Shown in pieces: positions 1-10,094 of a DNA stretch of 64,000 nt. This DNA is from Symsagittifera roscoffensis (lineage: Eukaryota; Xenacoelomorpha; Acoela; Convolutidae), in the NCBI RefSeq assembly GCF_963678635.1, contig NC_087071.1, forward strand, positions 17,485,613 to 17,549,612, read 5' to 3'. Position numbers and translations under genes: made by a program. Positions within the stretch are counted from its first letter, which is position 1, and the number at the start of each line of letters is the position of its first letter. The notes under the pieces were generated by a model. That model was not told where the DNA came from and ran no database searches. It saw only the letters and a list, made by a program, of their open reading frames with translations.

Positions 1-683
1 TCTATCAAGTTAGCTCTGGATTCAAAGTTCGTAAATAAACAAATCAATCTACAGGAACAAATACCAAATGCCGAATATCCACAAACTGATAGACAATGTC
101 GCGGCGCAAATTGCAAGTGATTCCGTTGGAGAAGTGTGGTTTACTAGTTTAGACATAAAAATGCATACAGACAACTTGCATTAGATAAATTTACCAGCGA
201 TCAAAGTAATTTCAGTATCGTCGGTGATGATATTACGGGTACATACCAATTTGTAACCGGCGTTTACTGACAAGGTGATATACCTAACGAATTTCAAAGA
301 GTAATGGATTCAACGTTAGATTCTATCCCATTTAATAATTGTTACCCAGACGACATTTTAATTGCTTTCAAAGGAAGCTTTTTAGACCACAAGAACATTG
401 TATTAAAAATTTTATCCACATTGGACAAATAATACTTCGCGGTCAAATGGTCAAAATGCAAATTCTTTCAAAAAGAAATCGAATGGCTGGGATCTCGAAA
501 ACAGGAATCATACCTATATTTGATAAATCGAAAGCAATAAAGGACTTACCTATTCCAAGGAATTTGGAAGAACTAAGATCATTTTTCGGATCTATGTTTC
601 AGTACCTCAAGTTTTTCCCAAATTTAGCTTCCCTAGGAAGCTCACTTCGACCGCTACTTGATAAGAAATCGATTTTCCAATAG
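1..683 (+). pseudogene. Reverse transcriptase domain of the Ty3/Gypsy element (broken)
   Basis: Translation gives typical Ty3/Gypsy reverse-transcriptase text. QLALDKFTSDQ lies near 170-200, and YPDDILIA near 345-365 is the catalytic Y-x-D-D box, with a proline in the variable position. The connection region FFGSMFQYLKFFPNLAS lies at about 580-640. The frame changes between the YPDD block (frame of base 304) and the connection block (frame of base 339). A TGA sits before GDIPNEFQRVMDS at about 268, a TAA follows at about 430, and an in-frame TAG ends the block at 681-683. The protein would copy element RNA into DNA, but this copy cannot do so. The N-terminal part of the domain is outside the window. 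Confidence 0.85.
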
Positions 684-1195
684 AACGACGACCATACGAA
701 AGCGTTTGAGAAAATTAAACAAGAAATTGAAAATCTCAAAGAGAATACCCATGTCGACGTAAAACGCAACACTAGAGTAAAAACGGACGCATCACACGAT
801 GGTTTGGGAGCCTCCCTCGAAGAACTCCACGGGAAAGACTGGAAAACGATTTCTTTCGCCTCTCGTTTTTTAAACTCGCACGAGTCAAAACATTCTACAA
901 ATGAGCTCGAATTGTTAGGAGTCGTATGGGCCGTCGAACATTATAAAATTTACCTTTATGGATTGGAATTTGAAATAATCACTGACCACAAAGCTTTACT
1001 TTCTGCCCTCTCACCAAATCACGGAAAAAAAACATATCATAGTAGATTAACAAGATAGGTGGACAGATTTTTACCTTTTAATTTTACAATCATACATCTA
1101 GCAGGAAAGGATATGGGTTTCCCCGATCTTATTTCTAGGGTTCCATCTGGAAAAGCCCTCCCAATATCTCATTACGACGACGAATATATAAGATA
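684..1195 (+). pseudogene. RNase H domain of the Ty3/Gypsy element (broken)
   Basis: After the TAG at 681-683 the same frame continues through a linker into RNase H. TDASHDGLGASLEE at about 784-825 carries the first catalytic aspartate. ASRFLNSHESKHSTNELELL at about 858-920 carries the catalytic glutamate region. ITDHKALLSAL at about 978-1010 carries the later catalytic aspartate. The tether that usually follows is visible as IIHLAGKDMGFPDLISR (about 1087-1138). A TAG at about 1056-1058 interrupts it. RNase H removes the RNA template during reverse transcription. The domain is recognisable along its whole length, but the reading frame is closed on both sides. Confidence 0.8.
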
Positions 1196-1589
1196 AACAA
1201 ATCAATTAATCCGTCGGAGAAACAAATAATTACCTGCTCAGCCATTGGTTCAAATCTGTAAAATTCTGATTACGCCAAATTACGTAATTACTTAATAGCG
1301 TCAGTACTAAAACTAATCAACTCGACTTTCCCAATTTGTTCATCTAAACACAATAGAACGGAATTTTGTACTTCAAATTGTATTCCAAAGGATTATTCAA
1401 ACACAAACCCAATAATTATTTCTATGCCGCATTTTTTTACTTCTTAGTTCTTAATTGAAGATTGATTAACTCGACTGTAGATAAAAAAAATTGTAGATAT
1501 CGTTAAAATGAATCATAAGAATATTGTAATTAATCCCCCTACTTCCGGTATTTAGTAGATTTAGATCTTCCTTCTTTTACCAGACCACG

Positions 1590-2400
1590 CTACTCTCGTC
1601 AAAAAATACCGAGAAAACTTGAAGTTGCCCGATCGTTCCTTGGACTTGAACATTCTCCTTAATGCCAAGCTGGTAGCTCTTTTTACTGAAGCTGATCCCA
1701 TGTTGAACCCGATAGTCAAGGCACTTCAAAACAAAGTAGAGAAGATAAATGCCAATTCCCCTTACTTCAAACACTTCACCAGAGATTTACACGAATACAC
1801 GAACGGGCGGTAAACTAGTTATACCTTTTACCCTGAGAAATGCTATGATGAAGACATGACACCCATCCAGGTAATTCGGAATGAAGTATTTGGCCCAATA
1901 CATCTGGTGGCCCCATATTAACAGGCAAACTTATTTCATGGCATAAACTGCTCAGAAAGCACATCGGCGCGTAAGAATTTGAAAACTGTTATCCCAAATT
2001 CACAAACTAGTGAACTTCCTCCCTTATTAGAACCAAACGAAGAACTTAACTTAGACTTCGCCGGACCTTTGGATTCCTATTGGGGGTCAGATTTTCCAAA
2101 TTTCTGTCGGCAAAAATTACTTCATCAACTTCTGCAAAAACAGTCATCGAATTTCTACAGGATTACATATTTTTACATGGTATACCGTATTCAATAAGGG
2201 TAGACCACGCGACTTGCTTTAAAAGCCATAATTTTAAATCATTCTGTGATTCGAAAAATATCAAAATAAAATTTTGTACAGTAGGTGACCATCGTTCCAA
2301 CGGATTAGTCGAAAAATTGATACCCACTGTAAAAATTAAAATACTTGCTATATGACAAGAACATCAAAAGTGTACACTTCAAAACGCGGTTTCAAAAACT
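1590..2400 (+). pseudogene. Integrase domain of the Ty3/Gypsy element (broken)
   Basis: A damaged HHCC-type zinc-binding region is suggested at about 1880-1990 (IHLVAPY followed by a stop, then a stretch with two cysteines). The catalytic core follows. The first aspartate is in LNLDFAGPL (about 2047-2075), the second in RVDHATCFKS (about 2198-2228), and the glutamate in NGLVEKLI (about 2299-2322), so the D,D,E triad survives. Two frames are needed: the first aspartate reads in the frame of 1979 and the rest in the frame of 2080, so a frameshift lies near 2080-2095. Integrase would insert element DNA into chromosomes. This copy is a fossil. Confidence 0.8.
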
Positions 2401-3860
2401 ATCTGGAACTTACGATCATCATACCAATCTAAAATCAAATGTTCTCCATTTGAAATTCATTATAACAGAAAACCAAATACAATTTGGAAACAATTAGTTT
2501 CTGGTAAACCTTCCATTGGAATTTTAGACAGAGGGAAGTCCATCTTATATAAAGAACGGGCAGACAACTGGAACTCGGACGATAGACTCGAAGATGGATA
2601 CAAGGACGACTTGGTAGCGAAAAAGAACCAAACACCAGTCGAAAAGGGCTACGACACTGACTATGCCTCATCCTCGAAAACCAAGACCGATAGAATACCT
2701 CTCCAAAGCCCCTTCAAAGGTAAAATACTTCGGAAAACAAGTGGTAACATCAACCGAGACTATTTCTATAAGGAACTAAACAAAAGAATTATAATTTTGT
2801 CTACATCGACAAAAAAAAATTTCGACGGAAAATTAATACGAAAAACGGATATTGCGATTCCTAAATCTATCTCGAATAAAATTAGACCTTTTAAAGGAAA
2901 TATTTCATTCCCCAGTTTCCCTAATTCTAATGTTGAAGTAGATCAGAAGAAGGAGGGTTCGAGACGAAAACCCAAGCCGAGAAAGCCGCATCCAAAAACA
3001 CGCAAGAAGTCGTCAACTCTCCAGGTTATCTCGCTTCATATGAATCCATGCTAATTCCTTTGGATATTTCGGATACTGGCGAATGGGAATGGATAGTGGG
3101 CCGTTTCCCTTGTAGAGACGTGGATAGAGAGCGTTTTATTTCCGACTCATGCAAAACTCATATTCCAAATGGAATTAGCCCTAACTCTAGTTTATTCAAA
3201 AATAACTTTAAATCTGAGGTTTTAGAGGACATCACTGCTCAAACGGAGACCAACTACTGAATGCCCAATAAGCATTATCCCCGCAAACCGAATCTCTACT
3301 ACACTCGACCAGAGTGCTACACCACAGGTGGAGGAAGATTAAAACAACAAGCCACGGGAACTTCAGGAAACATCTAATCCAGCGGACACGGACACATTAA
3401 CAGACTTCCCGGTTTACGAAATAGTAGATTCTGCTGACGATTGCACTCCAACTCCCTATTCTTCCAACGAACCTGGTAACGTTCCTTCTATCATTCGACG
3501 CACTAATCGGAATGTTGGACCACCAAAATTTTAAGGTCAAAGGTACTATATAGATGTTGTAGACTTCCCCCAAGAGACCTCTGGTTCTGCAGCTAACCCT
3601 ATCGTATTAGAAATCGAAGACAACACCAATCATGAAGCAGACAAAACTCCGGCGGAATTAATCTTAATTGACTCGGTTTCACCATCTCCTGAACAAACTT
3701 CTACCTCTTCAACTGAATCGTTAAGAATGGCAGTGGATAATTTTGGAGAGGATTCAGAACTTGATAGTGAACTTTTCAATGCCGAACTCGAAAACTTTTT
3801 AAATGATTATGGAAATTGTAAACGATACTTTAGTACCTATTTCCAATTTTGAGTACTTTT
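2400..3860 (+). pseudogene. C-terminal extension of the Gypsy polyprotein (broken)
   Basis: Downstream of integrase a long charged region can be read with few interruptions. The block at about 2611-3054 contains DTDYASSSKTKTDRIPLQSP and KKEGSRRKPKPRKP. A second block at 3048-3260 contains DTGEWEWIVGRFPCRD. A third at about 3470-3850 contains IIRRTNRNVGPPKF, then YYIDVVDFPQETSGS, then ELENFLNDYGNC. There is no signal peptide or membrane segment, so I see no evidence for an envelope gene. The region is best read as a lineage-specific C-terminal tail of the polyprotein. Its function is unknown. The parts lie in at least two frames. Confidence 0.6.
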
Positions 3861-4239
3861 CGTTTCACTTACCGGTGCTAAACTGCATTTTCCCCAATCT
3901 TAAAGTTGGAATACTTAGTTTGCTTAACCTTATTTTTACTTATTGATCCTTCGGATGGGTTAAACAGTATTTTGCTCTTTTTTTTCTCATTTGCCTTCTC
4001 AAATTCTTTCAGATTGCAGTTATTCAATTTTCCTGACCTCATACCACATCACCCATCAAATCTCGGCGATAATTTGTTTTTGTACATACTACTACATATC
4101 TGTCTTTCTAGCTCATATCCGTCGGATACCGGATAACCTCACCATTTTAATTACCTTTGCATTACTTAGCGTATCGTTGGTACATAGTTTAGTTTCAGTT
4201 GCTTACACACTCGTGTAAGAAAAATTTTCTTTCTCTGTC

Positions 4240-4640
4240 CCGAAAAAGGGGAGAAAGGACTCAGTTAATTCGTTTTATTTATTGGGCGCTAGTTAAATTT
4301 TTTCCTGCTTAGAGGAATGTTGTGATTCGTATCTTCTTCTGCATCTGTTGCAAACCTTACTTATCTTTTTTAGATACCAGGTCACTCTCATATGACCCTC
4401 ACTTGCCATTCTCTCCGGCGGAGAGAGTGATCTCTCCTTTTTTAATGTTTTAACTTCAGACTAATTCACTTTAATTCCTGTACTCTTTTTAATAGTTTTA
4501 AATTAGAATTAGCTACAACAAAGTAACATTTCATCAGTTTTGATCTGTTGACGAGTTATTGGGATTAGTTAGACTCAATTAAGAATTTTTGATTCATTTT
4601 AAACCTCCGCCGAATCTAATGGAAGTTAATATATTGGGTT
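4240..4640 (+). repeat. Candidate polypurine tract and 3' LTR of the Gypsy element
   Basis: A purine-rich run (GAAAAAGGGGAGAAAGGA, about 4240-4257) follows the coding remnants. It is in the position where plus-strand priming occurs next to a 3' LTR. The next roughly 380 bases are non-coding. Because the 5' LTR is outside the window, the LTR ends are not proven. Confidence 0.35.
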
Positions 4641-5224
4641 GATCCAAGGTAAAAAATGACTAGGTTAAAACTTGTTTAGATTTTTAGCAGAATTGATATG
4701 GTGCAATTTATTTTGCAAAACTCTGGCTCAAAATTTTACCCAAACATTGATAACTTTTGGCTTTTTTAGTCAACCAAAAATTAACCGAAATTACTAAATC
4801 AATCACTGACATACTTAAGTCAAAAAAAAGCTTTTTACATGGCTCAATAATTTTTATGCAGGGTAAATGAGCAAAACCTTGTAGAAATTAAATTGTTTTT
4901 GTTTGATCAACTATATAGATAAGATTCCCAATTTTTCTTTGTAAACGTATTTGAAAACTTTTGTCAAAAATTTTTTGAGATTATACCCTTCTTAAAATTG
5001 TTGCACTACGTATGAGGCTATCTTTGAGATAAATAAGTCCGTGGATTTTTATCAGTTTTCACCAGACAGCAACCCAAGTTGAGAAAAATGTGTTTTAAAT
5101 GTCAAGTTTAATGGGTTTGTCTGGATAGCTTAAATCAGCACTGTATAACAAAAACGTATCATTGTTGAAGTTTTTTGGAAATCTCTAACGCTTTGTGAGA
5201 AACTTGTAATAATAACTCCTTTTA
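4641..5224. other. Intergenic AT-rich stretch
   Basis: No open frame with protein-like composition, RNA gene or terminal-repeat structure was recognised between the Gypsy remnant and the first hairpin-ended element. Confidence 0.5.
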
Positions 5225-5691
5225 TTGCTTCGACTTTCGAAAAAATGACGGAATGTTTGTGCTCGGGGGATGGTTTACTGTTCTCCAGACAAGTTTGACC
5301 TTTTAACTAGCCTTTTTTGACGAAGTTTTTTAATCATCCGAAACCTCTTGCTGCCCTGAGCTGTCCAGATTTAAAAAATTATATGTAGTTTACCTATTAT
5401 TTTTTGTATTGTTTGGAGGGTTTAAAAATTGCTAATTTGGCACATTCGTGACAATTACGCGCGATATATTTTGCGCCATGCACGCGTAAGCATACGGGTT
5501 AAGCATACGGGTCAAGTTGATATGGGTTAAGCATACTTTTTGCACTTTGAAAAAAAAATAACGCAGAAAAAAATTATGAAAAAGTTCAATTTAAAAAAAA
5601 AAAAATCCTCTGTTTTTGTAGAGCCAACACTACTCCATAGAAGTGAAAAAAGTTAGGAAATTCAAAACTTCTCCTTGATACGAGCAGTCTT
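5225..5691 (+). mobile_element. Hairpin-ended (Helentron-like) non-autonomous element, copy A
   Basis: It starts with a diverged 5' end (TTGCTTCGACTTTCG) and the hallmark GGAATGTTTGTGCTCGGGG. It then carries TTTTAACTAGCC and the C+G-rich core (GCGCGATATATTTTGCGCC, about 5459-5477). It ends TTGATACGAGCAGTCTT. Orientation and ends match copies at 7115, 7882 and the minus-strand copies near 56.4 and 57.5 kb. No coding capacity. This copy is older than those at 7115 and 7882 because its hairpins are eroded. Confidence 0.7.
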
Positions 5692-5764
5692 GTTCTTCGT
5701 ACCTCATGAGAAAGGGGGAGTAACTTTGTGATCCTTTGTGTTTCAGTTATTTTTTTCTTTTTTT

Positions 5765-5950
5765 TTCCACGTAAAATCAGGTACCACAAATAAGCATCGA
5801 AATGAGTTGAGTGATATATCATAGCGAAAACTTTCAGTCGTGATTCGAATGACATTAAACAGTTTTCAAGAAGTTGTTCCAGTATCGAGAAAAAAACTGG
5901 TTTACATTTTTTAATTTTTAGTCTCGGGCGAATAATGCGAGCGAGCAACT
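5765..5950. repeat. Dispersed repeat shared with 37,225-37,400
   Basis: The stretch containing AAATCAGGTACCACAA, GAGTTGAGTGATATATCATA and GTCGTG is repeated at about 37,225-37,400 in the same orientation. In both places it follows a hairpin-ended element by about 40-75 bases. A 120-codon minus-strand frame crosses this repeat but looks non-coding. Confidence 0.6.
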
Positions 5951-6079
5951 TACAAATGCTTAATTACAAATAATATAAGCCATGAAAACCTAATTTGATT
6001 CGGTTAGAGTTGTTTTTAGCACAATTTAAGAATTTAAAAAACCTCACGGATGTAAAAAGAACTGTGTTTTTTAACTATG

Positions 6080-6400
6080 GTCTGAACGTACTGTTTCACT
6101 TGCATTGGATCAATCTTGGATTTTCCTGCTTATTTTCCGGCATAATTTTTTCTAAGTTAACCAGAAAATTCGAATTTAGAAGAGAGTCTAACTAACTAAG
6201 TGACTGAATTGGATCAATTTTGCTACAAATGCGTTAGTTTGCATGATTTCACAGTTTTTAAGCCGTTAAGCCGTTTTCATTTTGAGGAAAGAATCAACGA
6301 AAATCTCGATGAAACGTTTTCAATTTTGCTCAGTATCTTTTTAGAGAGTAGGAAAGTAAAAATTTGTCCGCTAGTGTATGAAATGTATAATTTGGTATAG
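6080..6400 (+). repeat. Older repeat unit; carries the empty site for the element at 7882-8410
   Basis: This stretch (CCGGCATAATTTTTTCTAAG, ATGCGTTAGTTTGCATGATT, CATTTTGAGGA) is related to two segments at 7735-7881 and 8411-8510. These are contiguous here but split there by the hairpin-ended element. Two 66-codon frames cross it, but neither has recognisable protein features. Confidence 0.65.
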
Positions 6401-6451
6401 AGGATTCAACGAGTAAACGATTTCATTTTCTCTTAATTTCTTATAACCTAG

Positions 6452-6559
6452 TCTCAGAGTCGAGGTACTCCAAGAGACAGATCTAGGGAAACAGCCTTGA
6501 CTATTTGGGACAGCAATGATGACGAGTACTTCATGAGTGTAATACACATGAAAACACAG
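6452..6559 (+). CDS. Possible isolated exon of an unrecognised plus-strand gene
   Basis: A pyrimidine-rich run ending in ACCTAG is followed by exactly 36 open codons and an AG/GTCACT donor-like site. The translation begins SQSRGTPRDRSRETALTIWD and ends SVIHMKTQ. It is richer in G+C and in charged residues than its surroundings. I do not recognise the family and see no partner exons. The reading frame continues 13 codons past the donor to a TGA, so it could also be a terminal exon. It could equally be chance. Low confidence. Confidence 0.2.
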
Positions 6560-7114
6560 GTCACTTTTGCGCCAACTGCTTTTGATTTTCTATATAAATG
6601 ATTATTTTTTGAAAAACCCCTTTAGAGAAAGTTGAATATGCCGTGTGAAACATTTCAAACGAGAAATTTGCTTTATTCAGTGCGCAAATTTCCTCAAGTT
6701 ATGTAAACAAATAACTCACACCGTTAGAAAAACTATTAGAAAGGTTGAAAACCGGCCTTTTCAGACCCGGGGTGAACTGGCAATTGCTTAAAATCAAAAT
6801 TTGAGACTTTCAGTGATTTTAATTCAGATATTTTGCTGTCGGTCGATGTAAAGTTTTTTATTTGCTTTTAATTAAATAATTTAGTTTAATAATTTTTTTT
6901 ATTATTTCTTAAAATATTGCCGTTAAGAAAAGGTAAACTTGGCGATATTGAAAATGCAAAGCAATTTTTTGAGAAGCCAAAAAGTCTTTAAATGACTGCT
7001 TATGACAAACTTATCAGCTGGTTCTGATAAATAGCAACAGAGTGATGACCTGTCTATAACTTCAGTTCTAAAAACTTTTGCGCGAAGACAACGTATAACA
7101 TAATCTATGTTTTA
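6560..7114. other. Intergenic AT-rich stretch
   Basis: Nothing coding or structured was recognised here. Confidence 0.45.
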
Positions 7115-7640
7115 TTGTTCCGACTTTCGATACAAAAGTAACGGAATATTTGTGCTCGGGGTGGGTTTTTTTTTCTTCAGACAAATTTCGACTTTTTAAC
7201 TAGCCATTTTTGACGGATTTTTTTTATATCATTCGAAAGGTATTGTTGTCCTGAGCTCAAATTTGAAAAGATATTTTGCGTGTAATTGTTTTTCGTAAAG
7301 TTATGGAGGTTTAAAGATTGCCATTTCGGCCAATTTGGGACAATTAACGCGCGATATATTTCGCGCTATTAACGCGTAAGCGTAGAGTTAATCCGTCTTA
7401 GAAATCATTCCAAATTGGTTTAACGAAGCTTATTTGTCATAATTGATTTGTTACAATTAGCAAAATCTATCCTTTTGTACTTTGTATGGCGTGTAGGGGG
7501 ATGATTAAAAAAAATTCAAATTTTTGAAAAAAAAATTTCATTTTGTTTTATTACTTTTAATTTTTTAATGATAATACTGCTCCATAAACCTTAATGGGCA
7601 GTCGGAACATTAAGGGCTTCGCCCTGATACGAGCAGTTTT
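7115..7640 (+). mobile_element. Hairpin-ended (Helentron-like) non-autonomous element, copy B
   Basis: A complete copy of about 526 bases. Its 5' end is TTGTTCCGACTTTCGATAC, followed by GGAATATTTGTGCTCGGGG. The core TTAACGCGCGATATATTTCG lies at about 7336-7355. The subterminal AGTCGGAAC pairs with the 5' GTTCCGACT. The 3' end has the stem-loop AGGGCTTCGCCCT and then GATACGAGCAGT. No coding capacity. It closely resembles copy C a few hundred bases downstream. Confidence 0.8.
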
Positions 7641-7881
7641 TTCTGACTTTCTAATGGAACCTACTTTAGTACCTTGATTCAGTACTTATTTAAAGTCAAT
7701 AAAATAACCAAAATTGAAAGATACGCCATACATTATACCTTTTTCTTTGGATTAAAATTAAGTTTCCCTGATTCATGTCGGGCATAACTTTTTCTCAAGC
7801 TTAACCGAAACTTCAAATTTTGAAAGGAATCAAACGTAAACTAATGGCTGAAGTGTGAACAAATTCGCTTCAAAAGCGTTA

Positions 7882-8410
7882 TTGTTCCGACTTTCGATAC
7901 GAAAGTAACGGAATATTTGTTCTCGGGGTGTGTTTTTTTTTCTTCAGACAAATTTCGACTTTTTAATTAGCCATTTTTGACGGAATTTTTAAATATCATT
8001 CAAAAAGTGTTCTTAACCTGTGATCAAATTTGAGAAGATATTTCACCTGTAGTTATTTTTGTAAAGTTATGGGGGTTTTAAGATTGCCATTTTGGACAAT
8101 TTGGGACAATTAACGCACGATATATTTCGCGCTATTAACGCGTAAGCGGAGAGTTATTTCGTCTTAAAATCGTTCCAAATTGGTTGAAAGAAGCTTATTT
8201 GCCATTATTGATTTGTTGCAAGGAGCTAAATCTATCTTTTTGTACTTTAAATGGCGTGTGGGGTGATGATTTTCATCAAAACAAAAATCAAATTTTAGAA
8301 AAAAATATCATTTTATTTCATTACATTTAATTTTTGAATGTTATTACTGCTCCATAAAACCTTAAAAGGCAGTCGGAACATCAGGGCTTCGCCCTGATAC
8401 GAGCAGTCTT
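7882..8410 (+). mobile_element. Hairpin-ended (Helentron-like) non-autonomous element, copy C (best preserved)
   Basis: Its 529 bases begin TTGTTCCGACTTTCG and end GATACGAGCAGTCTT. The 5' stem-loop is CTTTCGATACGAAAG (6-bp stem). The 3' stem-loop is ATCAGGGCTTCGCCCTGAT (8-bp perfect stem, 3-base loop), 12 bases before the end marker. The inverted pair GTTCCGACT / AGTCGGAAC lies inside the ends. The ends are fixed by comparison with the uninterrupted relative at 6236/6237, which shows insertion with no target duplication. That combination fits Helitron2/Helentron-type non-autonomous elements; the class call is inference. Confidence 0.8.
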
Positions 8411-9059
8411 GTTTTGTATGATTTCAACTTCTCTTCAGCCATTTTATTTTGAGGATAAAAGCAATGAAAATCCTGATGATTCATTTTAAATTTCGCTCCG
8501 TAAAGAAAGGCCACATCTAGAAATTGAATCTTTATTCATTTGAAAAAGTGTAGGTTAAATCTAAAAAAAACATGGCAACGTAAGTTTGAAATTATTTCAA
8601 AACATTATCCTTTCATTACTACAAACGAGTGCATTGTAAAATTCTCCCTAGTTTTGTTGTATGCGCCACGTCTGAAGTTTCTAAAGATGACTCATGCTTT
8701 CAAATTTTATTGTTTTTTTTCTACTGCAGCACATTCAACATTGTGCAACATCACGTTCAAGAAAAAAAACTTTTGAGGCTTCAAAGGTATAATCAATTCA
8801 GCAAACCTTCAAGTCATGAGTCATTTTCCGAGAGATCAATTAGATATTTAGATTGAACAAGACTGCTGGTATATCAGGGCTAGGCGTGTTTTAACATTGC
8901 AAAATCGCAATTTAAAAAACCCTCTAGCTTCACAAAAAATGATCACAGAGCAAAATGAGCAGCGCTGAATAGTCGCTTTTACTTGCCGCGTTTAAACAAA
9001 TTGTTTTGCTTCGAATTTCTCAATTCTTTCTTTACGTGTGAAATTTCTTTACTACTAAT
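8411..9059. other. Right half of the older repeat, then non-coding DNA
   Basis: Bases 8411-8510 continue the repeat seen at 6237-6340. A short minus-strand 3'-end fragment of the hairpin-ended family (AAGACTGCTGGTATATCAGG) lies at about 8858-8880. No gene was recognised. Confidence 0.5.
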
Positions 9060-9095
9060 TTCAAACTTATGTATTTAACTGAGAGTTCCTTTAAC

Positions 9096-9977
9096 ATGGG
9101 ATCACGTTTTGAGAAAGATATGTATTCCTCGATGCTGGAAAAGATTTCCGACACCAATGTGAGACAGATTTTCGATAAATTATTGACGGATCTGGGCAAA
9201 AAAGATGAGATTATTCTAGATCTTGAGAACTAAGTGGATGATTTGGAGCAAAGAGTATCTGCACAGAAAAGGTATTCTTCTAAGGATTGCCTAATTTTGG
9301 AGAACCTGCCAATAGTAAACAATCAGGTACCGTTGTCACATCAGGTATGCAATTTTTTGGCCCAATTTCTTCAGTATAAAACTAGCCCGAGTAATTTTAA
9401 AGCCTGTCACTTGCTTGGAACGTGGAAAAATATCAATTATCCCCCAGCTGTGATAGTTAAAGTTTTATATTTTGGGGGAAAAAGTGAAATCTACAACAGA
9501 AAATCTTGGTTGGCTAACATTCGAAACCCGAATAACAACAAACAAATTTTTCTCAAGGAAAGGCTTCCACCGGCAGACCGTCTACTCAAACAGTACGCTG
9601 ATGATTTGGGTCTTGTAAATACCAGTCAGAATTGTCAGGTTAAAATGTTTAAAATGGACGACAGAGGAATTTACAAATCTTTTCCCGTTAGTTCGAAAAA
9701 GACGATTGATGATATGAAACACTTAGCGACTAAGAAATCTGACAAATTTCAGTCGAAAACTGGAAAATCTACGGAAAATTATAGTGTATCTGATTATGAA
9801 AGAAATACGACACCAATCAGAGCAAATAAAATTCAATGGGCGGAGAATATTAAATCTATTCTGAAGCGATTACGTGACTCCCCAAAAAAAGAAGGAGAAA
9901 AATTATTGGAGCAATTATGCAAAAACAGAAAAACTCTTTCAGAATATGTTGTAAATCCCTACGAGGAAGGTTCATAG
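9096..9977 (+). pseudogene. LINE ORF1 protein, RRM type, one internal stop
   Basis: An ATG at 9096 opens a frame of 45 codons, closed by TAA at 9231-9233. It then continues in the same frame to 9977 (about 293 codons in all). The N-terminus is heptad-like and charged (EKDMYSSMLEKISDT), suggesting a coiled coil. Next comes an RRM-like core with CLILENLPI, then PPAVIVKVLYFGGKSEIYN, then IFLKERLPPADRLLKQYADD. This is the usual pattern of LINE ORF1 proteins that bind element RNA. The C-terminus is basic. A single base change would explain the stop. The ORF2 start follows 117 bases downstream. Confidence 0.7.
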
Positions 9978-10094
9978 TTATTCATACATTCTTGCATGCT
10001 CTATGGGGTTGGGATTGATGAAGCATACAAGAATGTTTGAGCGTGGCTTGCAAGTCAGCGCCTAATTTTTTCTGTTTCTTATTTTTGTTGATAA

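Larger units (their letters stand above)
1..4640 (+). mobile_element. Ty3/Gypsy-type LTR retrotransposon, decayed, cut by left window edge
   Basis: The segment encodes, in the Ty3/Gypsy order, reverse transcriptase, RNase H, integrase and a long hydrophilic C-terminal region. All of these are interrupted by stops and frame changes. The 5' LTR, gag, protease and the start of reverse transcriptase lie left of the window. A purine-rich run at about 4240-4257 looks like a polypurine tract, so the 3' LTR would follow it and end near 4640. No second LTR is present to fix the boundary. No intact product can be made from this copy. Order of domains and motifs is seen directly; the family call rests on similarity to known Ty3/Gypsy polyproteins. 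Confidence 0.85.

Noticed and set aside
5586-5948. 120-codon minus-strand frame
   Set aside because: It covers the end of a hairpin-ended element and a dispersed repeat also present at 37.2 kb.
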